Below, one piece after another: positions 34,735 to 40,686 of a DNA stretch of 40,686 bases. The number at the start of each line of letters is the position of its first letter. Positions within the stretch are counted from its first letter, which is position 1. The DNA lies in contig JAIOPN010000047.1 of assembly GCA_021413865.1 (NCBI GenBank), positions 1 through 40,686 on the forward strand. The letters are read 5' to 3'. The notes under the pieces were generated by a model. That model was given only the letters and a program-made list of their open reading frames with translations, did no database searches and was not told the DNA's origin. This DNA comes from Planctomycetota bacterium (GTDB taxonomy: Bacteria; Planctomycetota; Phycisphaerae; Phycisphaerales; Phycisphaeraceae). Position numbers and translations under genes: made by a program.

Positions 34735-35688
34735 CTAAGGTTGATCACCGGAAGAGGAATCGACCTTGGTCCACTCGGGGCCCGGATCGTAAGCCGTCAT
34801 TTCCTCCGCGGCTTCCTCGGTTTTTGTGCCCAAGTCACGCTGATAGACGACGCCGTCCTGGTTGACGATGAAGGTCGTGATGCCGCTCGCGCCGTATTCA
34901 GCCGGGTAAGCAACCACCGCGAAACCGCCCACCATCTTGCCGTTCACGACGTAATCCATCTCGCCGCCGGCGGCGTGAGGCCCTTGAGCCTTGAGCATGC
35001 GGAACCTGTAACCGTGAAACGGGCGTGGCTTGCCCGTCAGATTGCGGGACGCTGAATACCCTTCCCGGGTGGCATGGACAACCAGCGATCCCAGCGGGCT
35101 GGGCCTTTCGCCTTCCGCGGTCTGCCAATACAGCCCGTTCTTCTTACCGGTGTCGCTGCGGAATTTCTGCGCGTAATCGGGCAGGCCGTTCCCGTCGCGG
35201 TCCTCCAGGGCGTACTCCTGTTGGGCATCGACGATCGCCAGACACACCTGGATGGTGGCCAGTTCATTCCGTCCGATCCTGCGATTCACGATCTCGTCCA
35301 TTCCGGCTGGGGTGTCGAAATACCAGTTGTTCTTTGCCTCGTCTTTCGTGACGGGGATGGGGAGCGGCCACTCCTTATCGCCGATCACAAGCGTCCTGCT
35401 GCCGTCGGCCTCCTGGGTCAGGCTGTGCTTCTCGTCGTATTGTTGAAGAAAGATGGCAATGCCGTTCTGATCCGAAACCACGTCGCCGGACGAAATCAGC
35501 TCCTCGCTGCCCGGCCCCAGGATCCGGCTTAGTTGCTTGTGGTCGTTCGACCGCAGCGCCTGGATCAGGGCATCGGTGGCTTGCTCGGGGGAGGCGAACC
35601 GCGACTGCTGTGTCCCCGCGCACCCGGGAACAAGTGCCGCGGTGAACAGCAGGAAAGCCATGAATCGAATGACGGTTCCGATTTTCAT
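34735..35688 (-). CDS. DUF2950-family lipoprotein
   Basis: About 317 residues from the ATG at 35688 (GGAG nine bases upstream); five extra residues are possible from 35703. A lipoprotein signal ends LVPGCAG. The mature protein matches DUF2950 (PF11453) as I recall it: FASPEQATDALIQALRSNDHKQLSRILGPGSEELISSGD near the start, then NNWYFDTPAGMDEIVNRRIGRNEL, the YALEDRDGNGLPDYAQKFRS segment and HGYRFRMLKAQG with GGFAVVAYPAEYGASGITTFIV. The function of the family is unknown. It is commonly a neighbour of DUF3300 genes, as here (70-base gap), which argues that the two proteins work together in the envelope. Confidence 0.9.
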   Translation of the reverse strand: MKIGTVIRFMAFLLFTAALVPGCAGTQQSRFASPEQATDALIQALRSNDHKQLSRILGPGSEELISSGDVVSDQNGIAIFLQQYDEKHSLTQEADGSRTLVIGDKEWPLPIPVTKDEAKNNWYFDTPAGMDEIVNRRIGRNELATIQVCLAIVDAQQEYALEDRDGNGLPDYAQKFRSDTGKKNGLYWQTAEGERPSPLGSLVVHATREGYSASRNLTGKPRPFHGYRFRMLKAQGPHAAGGEMDYVVNGKMVGGFAVVAYPAEYGASGITTFIVNQDGVVYQRDLGTKTEEAAEEMTAYDPGPEWTKVDSSSGDQP

Positions 35689-35758
35689 AGCAATTGACTC
35701 CACGAAGCCCTAGACAAGAAACCTCTTGAAAACCCACGACACTGCGGCATCTCCATCT

Positions 35759-37042
35759 TCAGCGTCGGCCACCGCCGCCGCCGCGACCACCCCCCCCACC
35801 TCCACGACTGCCGCCTCCGCCTCCGCGACTGCCGCCACTACTACGGCTGGCGCCGCTCGAGCTGCTGCGGCTACTTTGATAAGACGACGAGGAAGACCGG
35901 CTCGATTGGCCCCGCTGACTCGCCGCGCGCGTCGAACTGCCGCTCTGACTCGATCCGTCAAACGCATTGCTCCGCCCGCCCGTGCTGGAGCGGTCCTGGA
36001 CGCTGCCACTGGTACGCGCGCCGCCCGATCCGCTGGAGGAGGAGAGCCCTTGGCGACCGGCGTCGGCGCGGCCGCGATAGCTATCCCTGGCTTGCGCGGT
36101 GGCGCGGTTCGAGGACGCACCGTAGCGATTCGCCGTGGCCTGGTCCCGGTAGGAGGTGCCCCTGCGGTGGCCGGAGTCGTGCTGCCACTTGCCTTTGCCG
36201 TTGTTCAACCCGGTGTTAGAGCGCTTGGCTTCGCGATCGTGCCTGTCCCGGTCGATGTCCCGGTTGAACTCCATGTTGTTGCTGTTGTCGATGTCGATGT
36301 CGCCGCCGTGCCAGTCGGAGTGTCCCCACGCGTAGCCCCACGCCGCGCCCAGGCCGAATCCCACTCCGAAAGACACGAGAGGTCCGGGCGTGTAGTAGGG
36401 CGGGGCGTAGTACACCGGCGGGGGATACGACGGGTACCACCACGAGCCGTAAACCACCGTCGGGTCGTACGCGGGCACGTACACCACGTCGGGCTGCGCC
36501 GATTCGATCACGACGATCTGGGACGGCGTGCCGGCCGCCTCCACGGTCACCTTCTGCTGCGCGTTGGTTTCGAGGCTCTTATTGTCGAGGGCCTTGCCGC
36601 GGAGTTTCTGGACCGTGTCCAGGACGCGCTTCTGGTCGGCGATGAACGCGTCACCGATCTTGATGGTCCACTCCAGCTTGTCATCCAGTGCCGCGAGCAC
36701 CTCCGGGAAATTAACCAGCGACAAGACACTGGGGTCCCACGCCTTGGCCTCCAGCTCTTTGGTGAGCGCGGCGCCTTTGAGGTCCGGGTGAGACTTCACC
36801 CAGCGGTTGGCCTGAACGATTTCCATCGGGTAGGTGCTGGCCATAAGGACCTGGGTCAGCAGCGAATCGGGGTACAACGCCAGCGGGGCGAGCATCTGGT
36901 CGAGCTCTTCCTGTTTGATGGGCGGGGCTTGAGCGGGAGGTTCCGTTGGCGCGGCCTGCGCCTGAGCCGTGGATGCGGCGGCGAGCGACAAAACAAGCAC
37001 CGCGGCGGCGATAAGTCTTCGTGTCTGGGCTGATTGAGCCAT
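35759..37042 (-). CDS. DUF3300-family secreted protein with Gly/Ser/Arg tail
   Basis: 427 residues from the ATG at 37042, preceded by CAGGAG seven bases upstream; an alternative TTG at 37060 adds six residues. A signal peptide (RRLIAAAVLVLSLAAASTAQAQA) leads to the DUF3300 domain (PF11737): LDQMLAPLALYPDSLLTQVLMASTYP, then WVKSHPDLKG, WDPSVLSLVNFPEVL and VVYVPAYDPTVVYG. A Pro/Tyr-rich segment (YPSYPPPVYYAPPYYTPG) and a Gly-rich hydrophobic stretch follow. The last 110 residues are low complexity, first Ser-rich and finally almost only Gly with Arg. The function is unknown, and the protein is probably periplasmic or surface-exposed. It sits 71 bases after the SYLF gene and 70 before DUF2950. 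Confidence 0.92.
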   Translation of the reverse strand: MAQSAQTRRLIAAAVLVLSLAAASTAQAQAAPTEPPAQAPPIKQEELDQMLAPLALYPDSLLTQVLMASTYPMEIVQANRWVKSHPDLKGAALTKELEAKAWDPSVLSLVNFPEVLAALDDKLEWTIKIGDAFIADQKRVLDTVQKLRGKALDNKSLETNAQQKVTVEAAGTPSQIVVIESAQPDVVYVPAYDPTVVYGSWWYPSYPPPVYYAPPYYTPGPLVSFGVGFGLGAAWGYAWGHSDWHGGDIDIDNSNNMEFNRDIDRDRHDREAKRSNTGLNNGKGKWQHDSGHRRGTSYRDQATANRYGASSNRATAQARDSYRGRADAGRQGLSSSSGSGGARTSGSVQDRSSTGGRSNAFDGSSQSGSSTRAASQRGQSSRSSSSSYQSSRSSSSGASRSSGGSRGGGGGSRGGGGGGRGGGGGRR

Positions 37043-37113
37043 CTGGATGCTCCTGAACAATGCCTAGGCCAATCCAGCGATGTTCGCGCTGGTCGGCCTG
37101 GCTGGCATTCGAT

Positions 37114-37689
37114 TCAATTCAATTCTTCGTCTTTCCAGACCTTCACGCCCTCGATAGCCCCACCGAGCATGGCCCCGTTCCGAGTGAACCTGTAGATGTT
37201 CATGCCCGGCAGGGTGATGACCATGGCGCGTGCGTCACCGCTCGTGCCGGATTTGGCCGCCGCATCGGCTTTGCCTGTCGCGGCCAGGCCGTGGTCGAGG
37301 ACGCCTAGCATGGTCTGGCGATCGGTGAATACAACGACCGCCCGGACATCCGATATGCCCACGCCCAGCCCGCCGCCGAGCTTGAGCGCGCTCATGTACG
37401 TATCTTTGCCGGTCGCGTTGTCACGGATGATGCCCCAGCCCTGGCCGCTGGACATGAAGACCGTTTGCGTGCTCGCCCCGCTGAACACCCCGTAGCCCGG
37501 CGCCCGGGCGAGTTCGTTGCGCATCTCGGGCATGGCCCCGAATAAGACCGCCAGCGCGTCCGCGCGCATCTGTTGTGCGGCGATGCGTCGGTCGCCAACC
37601 GTATCGCCCTTAGGGCTGACGCAGCCGGCCGACACGAGGCCCAGCGCCAAGACCGCCGCCATGATCGGGATATTTCGTCGAAGGTTCAA
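37114..37689 (-). CDS. SYLF (Ysc84-like) domain lipoprotein
   Basis: A 191-residue protein. The start is a TTG at 37689 preceded by AGGGGA at about seven bases. A lipoprotein signal ends LVSAGCVSP. The mature part is a SYLF domain (PF04366): ELARAPGYGVFSGASTQTVF, GWGIIRDNATGKDTYM, LGGGLGVGISDVRAVVVFTDRQTM and the C-terminal GAMLGGAIEGVKVW. SYLF domains bind phospholipids such as phosphoinositides in eukaryotes; bacterial members are periplasmic with unclear roles. It heads the run SYLF-DUF3300-DUF2950-DUF2959-like, with an operator palindrome about 150 bases upstream. Confidence 0.9.
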   Translation of the reverse strand: MNLRRNIPIMAAVLALGLVSAGCVSPKGDTVGDRRIAAQQMRADALAVLFGAMPEMRNELARAPGYGVFSGASTQTVFMSSGQGWGIIRDNATGKDTYMSALKLGGGLGVGISDVRAVVVFTDRQTMLGVLDHGLAATGKADAAAKSGTSGDARAMVITLPGMNIYRFTRNGAMLGGAIEGVKVWKDEELN

Positions 37690-37828
37690 TGGAGTTCCCC
37701 TGTCAATAAGTTTGCGAAGGCCTTGCCATTCACCCGGCCTCGATCCGATCCGGTGCCCGTCGCCCGAAGCCTCGCGCCGCCAAGCCGGGGTGATGAACTC
37801 AAGGTAGTGAGAGTCACCTCTTGCTCAT

Positions 37829-37846
37829 ATTGGCCTTAAGTCCAAT
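37829..37846 (-). promoter_or_regulatory. Operator palindrome, copy 2 (SYLF-DUF3300-DUF2950 operon)
   Basis: The + strand reads ATTGGCCTTAAGTCCAAT, a near-perfect 18-bp palindrome with one arm mismatch. It lies in the gap between the stand-alone receiver gene and the SYLF gene and matches copies at 33870 and 38311. Confidence 0.7.
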
Positions 37847-37888
37847 CAAACCCGGAATGCCTCCGACTGAACCACGCCCCGGATTGCG

Positions 37889-38284
37889 TTATGGCGACGT
37901 AGGCCCCTTTAGGGCGCTATTGATCGCATCGATCAGGTTCTGGGCATCGACGGGCTTGGTGAAATACGCCACGGCGCCGCCGCTCAGCGCGAGTTGTCGC
38001 GTCTCGGCGGAATCGTGACCCGTCAGGAAGAGCACGGGGATACGCGGGTTTATCTCGGCGAGGCGCCGCTGCACCTCAATGCCATCCATGCCGGGCATGT
38101 GGACGTCGAGGATGACGCAGTCGGGCTGCGTGCTGCCGAGCGACCCGAAGAACGACGCGCCGGATGCATACGTAACGGCGTCGAAACCCGCGGAGCGCAG
38201 CAACCGCCGAAGCGCTCGGGCGGTGGCTTCCTCGTCATCAACGATGGCGACCAATGGCGGGATTCTATTCACGCTGTTCAGCAT
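37889..38284 (-). CDS. Stand-alone FixJ-type receiver domain protein
   Basis: A 131-residue protein from the ATG at 38284; GAGG abuts that ATG, so the GTG at 38272 (better spacing) is also possible. It is a complete receiver domain: acidic pocket VDDEE (about 15-19), phospho-acceptor Asp in ILDVHMPGMDG (about 58-61), Thr in LFLTGHD and Lys in YFTKPV. No output domain follows. The sequence is of the FixJ/NodW receiver class, as is the regulator encoded just upstream. It could act as a phosphate sink or competitor for the same kinase, or signal by protein contact. An operator palindrome centred about 35 bases upstream suggests control by the system's own regulator. Confidence 0.9.
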   Translation of the reverse strand: MLNSVNRIPPLVAIVDDEEATARALRRLLRSAGFDAVTYASGASFFGSLGSTQPDCVILDVHMPGMDGIEVQRRLAEINPRIPVLFLTGHDSAETRQLALSGGAVAYFTKPVDAQNLIDAINSALKGPTSP

Positions 38285-38310
38285 CCTCGCCGGGCATGGC
38301 GGGGACGCGG

Positions 38311-38328
38311 AATGGACTTTAGTCCAAT
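38311..38328 (-). promoter_or_regulatory. Operator palindrome, copy 3 (receiver gene)
   Basis: The + strand reads AATGGACTTTAGTCCAAT, with TGGACT-TT-AGTCCA a perfect palindrome. It is followed at once by a second perfect palindrome, ATTCGG-A-CCGAAT (38329-38341). It lies between the broken response-regulator gene and the receiver gene. Confidence 0.72.
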
Positions 38329-38360
38329 ATTCGGACCGAATTGTGGCAATGCCGCGCGGT

Positions 38361-38992
38361 TCAGGCCCGGCCGGGGGTCGCGGGCTGGATGCCGGCGTGT
38401 TCGGCGAGCCGCACCAGCTCCGCCACCGAATCCACCTTCATCTTTTCCATGACATGGGCGCGGTGAACTTTAATCGTCTTCTCGCCCGTCCCCAGGTCGG
38501 CGGCGATCTGCTTATTGAGCTGGCCCGTGATGACGTGGTCGAGCACCTGGCGCTCGCGGGGCGTCAGCGTTGCGAGCCGCGCTTCGATCTCGGCCCGCCC
38601 GTCCCGCTCGCGGTGCGCGGCCTGGTTCCGCTCGATGCTCGCCCTGACCGCCTTCATGAGGTCCGCCTCATCGACGGGCTTGGTCAGGAAATCAACCGCC
38701 CCTGTTTCATCGCCTTGACGCTCGCCGGGATGTCGCCGCGGCCGGTGAGGAAAATAATCGGGAGGAGCGATCCCCTGGCCGACAACTCCCTCTGCAGCTC
38801 AAGCCCGCTCAGTCCGGGCATCGAGACGTCGAGCACGAGACAGCCCGGTGTTTGCGGGTCGTGCGAGTCGAGGAAGTCCGAGGGCGACTCAAACGTGCGC
38901 ACGTCCAGCCCCTCGTCGCGCAGCAGGCGCGATATCGCCCTGAGTATCGAGGGCTCGTCATCCACAAGGTAAACCGTGTTGCGGCCCATCAT
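38361..38992 (-). pseudogene. FixJ/NodW-type response regulator (receiver + LuxR HTH), frameshifted
   Basis: The first part (38992 to about 38703) encodes a receiver: YLVDDEPSILRAISRLL, phospho-Asp in LVLDVSMPGLSG, LTGRGDIPASVKAMKQG, then a premature stop at 38684. A second frame (to 38361) continues with the missing part: VDFLTKPVDEADLMKAVRASIERN, then the LuxR-type helix-turn-helix LTPRERQVLDHVITGQLNKQIAADLGTGEKTIKVHRAHVMEKM. Adding one base to the C-run at 38699-38702 restores a normal protein of about 210 residues. Everything on both sides of the shift is well conserved, so the lesion is recent or is a sequencing error in the homopolymer. It starts one base after the kinase stop codon, and so is the cognate regulator and the best candidate to bind the operator palindromes. 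Confidence 0.88.
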
Positions 38993-38993
38993 G

Positions 38994-40686
38994 TCAGTGT
39001 ACTCCGTCGGCCAGTACGGGGAGGGTGAAATGGAGGCACGTGCCGCGTCCGTTGTTGGGCGTGGCCCAGATCAAGCCGCCGTGCGCGGTAATGATCGAGC
39101 GGCACACGGCCAGGCCCAGTCCCATGCCGCGTCCCTTGGACGTGTAGAACGGCTTGAAAATCCGGTCGATGTCGCCGGCCGCGATGCCGCGGCCCGAATC
39201 CTCGACGCACACATGCACCAGGCCATCGCCGTTCAGCTCTGTCCGCATGAGCACCCGGCGGCCGTCCGGCTCTGTAATCCCGCCCATCGCGTCGCTGGCG
39301 TTGACCAGGAGGTTGATCAAAACCTGCTGAAGCTGCACCTTGTCTCCACTCAATCGCGGGAGATCGGGTTGTAATTTCATGGACACGGTGATGTTGTGGC
39401 TGACCAGCTCACTGTGCAGCAGCTTCATCACGTCAATAACTTGTTCGTTGAGGTCCATGGGCTGCCGCTGCACCTCACCCCGCGTGAACAATGCGCGCAG
39501 GCGCATGATGATCTCGCCGGCGCGCTTATCCTCGGCCACAATATCAGCGAGGATTTCGCGCAGCTCCACCGGGTCGACGCCGTCCCGGGCGAGCAGCCGC
39601 TGCGCCGCCTGTGCGTTGCTCAAGATCGACGTCAGCGGCTGGTTCAATTCATGTGCGAGCGACCCGGACAGCTCGCCGAGCATGTTCACACGGGAGAGGT
39701 GCGCCAACTCGTTTCGCTGCAGGACCATCTCCTGGTCTGCGCGCTTGCGCTCGGTGACGTCAACAATGGAGGCAAGGATAAAGACCCCCTCGGCCGTTGA
39801 GATGGGATTGAGCCCGATCTCCACGGGAACCTCGCTCCCGTCCTTTCGCCGGCCGTAGAGCTCGCGTCCAGCCCCCATCAGCCGGACCTTGGCGTCGGCG
39901 AAATAGCCCGTACGCAGTGTGGAGTGAGCGTTGCGCAGCGGTACCGGCACCAGAATCTCAATGGGTTGGCCCAGGAGCTCGTGGCGCGGGTAGCCGAAGA
40001 TTTTTTCAACCTGGGTGTTGACCACCGTGATGTTGCCTTTGCCGTCCACCATCAGCATGCCGCTGGGCGCCGCCTCGACCGCCAGGCGGAGCCGCTCCTC
40101 GGAAATGACGTGCGCCTCACGCGCCTGGGACTGCTGCACCAGCCGCGTATCGAGCAGGACGTCCATGCTCACTTGGTATCCCAGCACCACAACCAGCGCA
40201 AAACAAGAAATACCGACGATGTACGGCGCGTGAATCACCGCGAGGTGGAGCAGCGCAGTGTGGACGGCCGCGATGACGACAACCGCCGCCAGCGCCCCTC
40301 CCGCCGCCGCGGCCCGGCGCCTCTCGCCGCGCCTGAACGCGGTGACCGCGGCATCAATGACGAACACCAGCAACAGCACGGAACTCAGCTCCGCCACGCG
40401 AGACCAGTGATTGGGCACGGTTTGGCCGGCGACCGTGACGGGTTCGCCCAGGAGCGTGACACGCCGGAGGTCGAGGATCGACCGGTAGTGAAGATTCGCC
40501 CCCGTCGTGAAGTCGAGCACCAGCGCCGCGGCGCGCAGGGCACAAACCGACCAGGCAAGCCAGGGCCGACCGGCGCGGAGATAGATGCGCACAAAGCCAA
40601 CCATCGAAAAAATGAGTACCGCCAACGGCAGGTGCACCCATCTCAGCAGCAATCCGTAGTCATACGGATCGATGGATTTCATCAAC
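38994..40686 (-). CDS. PAS-domain membrane sensor histidine kinase, FixL-type (5' end outside window)
   Basis: The frame is open to the window edge and aligns from the middle of the usual sensor region, so the true start probably lies beyond. About six membrane helices (residues 10-190 of the visible part; RWVHLPLAVLIFSMVGFV, LLLVFVIDAAVTAFRRG) form an unnamed sensor domain I associate with similar kinases. A PAS domain follows (about 200-320: AAPSGMLMVDGKGNITVVN, FGYPRHELLGQPIE). The dimerisation/H-box is LGELSGSLAHELNQPLTSILSNAQAAQRLL (phospho-His about 347). The ATPase domain has N-box INLLVNASDAM, G1 DSGRGI and F/G2 FKPFYTSKGRGMGLGLA. It should phosphorylate the adjacent FixJ-type regulator and perhaps the stand-alone receiver. 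No haem ligand can be identified, so the signal is unknown. Confidence 0.9.
   Translation of the reverse strand, partial: LMKSIDPYDYGLLLRWVHLPLAVLIFSMVGFVRIYLRAGRPWLAWSVCALRAAALVLDFTTGANLHYRSILDLRRVTLLGEPVTVAGQTVPNHWSRVAELSSVLLLVFVIDAAVTAFRRGERRRAAAAGGALAAVVVIAAVHTALLHLAVIHAPYIVGISCFALVVVLGYQVSMDVLLDTRLVQQSQAREAHVISEERLRLAVEAAPSGMLMVDGKGNITVVNTQVEKIFGYPRHELLGQPIEILVPVPLRNAHSTLRTGYFADAKVRLMGAGRELYGRRKDGSEVPVEIGLNPISTAEGVFILASIVDVTERKRADQEMVLQRNELAHLSRVNMLGELSGSLAHELNQPLTSILSNAQAAQRLLARDGVDPVELREILADIVAEDKRAGEIIMRLRALFTRGEVQRQPMDLNEQVIDVMKLLHSELVSHNITVSMKLQPDLPRLSGDKVQLQQVLINLLVNASDAMGGITEPDGRRVLMRTELNGDGLVHVCVEDSGRGIAAGDIDRIFKPFYTSKGRGMGLGLAVCRSIITAHGGLIWATPNNGRGTCLHFTLPVLADGVH

Noticed and set aside
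37058-37073. Possible fourth operator before the DUF3300 gene (ATTGGCCTAGGCATTG on the minus strand)
   Set aside because: Only one half matches the consensus and the spacing is wrong; it lies within the likely leader next to the ribosome site.
37713-37728. Sigma-54-like sequence TGGCAAGGCCTTCGCA before the SYLF gene
   Set aside because: The match is partial, the sequence is itself built around AAGGCCTT, no sigma-54 activator domain occurs in the cluster, and no similar site precedes the efflux operon.

Overview
The window is high-GC bacterial DNA that most likely comes from a planctomycete (Planctomycetota, perhaps a Phycisphaerae-like lineage). The main evidence is three giant, repeat-built secreted proteins. 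Each has a basic N-terminus followed by an L-E-x-R-x-L-(L/F) motif (LEPRVLL, LESRALL, LEARRLF), which is typical of planctomycete surface proteins. A PhyH dioxygenase, a ceramidase-like hydrolase, a MocA oxidoreductase, a TMTC-like TPR membrane protein and remnants of a V-type ATPase fit the same origin. The lineage call is inference.

Layout. 1-3105 (-): N-terminal 1035 residues of a surface protein (LEPRVLL motif, CARDB-like domain, beta-solenoid, Ig-like domains, then the start of a vanadium-haloperoxidase-like domain cut by the window edge). 3488-4774 (+): a small membrane protein and an AT-richer orphan. 4954-6459 (+): RhlE-type DEAD-box helicase behind a hairpin leader, followed by a dispersed-type palindromic element. 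6730-11529 (-): Ig-repeat giant. 11643-14804 (-): three-gene hydrolase/dioxygenase operon. 14855-22411 (-): 2518-residue giant with a metzincin protease domain set inside a PKD domain and a long 113-residue cadherin-like array. 22761-25874 (+): secreted glycosidase-like protein. Then tRNA-Met/Ile2(CAT) (-), a PduO-type cobalamin adenosyltransferase (+), a TPR/GT-C-like membrane protein (-) and a Gfo/Idh/MocA oxidoreductase (-).

The last 10 kb (all -) is the most interesting part. A PAS histidine kinase, a FixJ-type response regulator broken by a one-base frameshift and a stand-alone receiver lie upstream of a SYLF lipoprotein, a DUF3300 protein, a DUF2950 protein, a DUF2959-like lipoprotein and an RND efflux adaptor/permease pair. 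Three copies of an 18-bp palindrome (consensus ATTGGACT-TT-AGTCCAAT) lie upstream of the stand-alone receiver, the SYLF-led gene run and the efflux pair. This looks like a self-contained, largely undescribed envelope-stress regulon with its own operator.

The efflux permease is cut at about residue 406, in the middle of TM4, and joined out of frame to the C-terminal half of a V-type ATPase subunit A. This is either a real deletion scar or an assembly misjoin. Together with the frameshifted regulator it suggests the system is decaying in this genome, or that the assembly has errors here.
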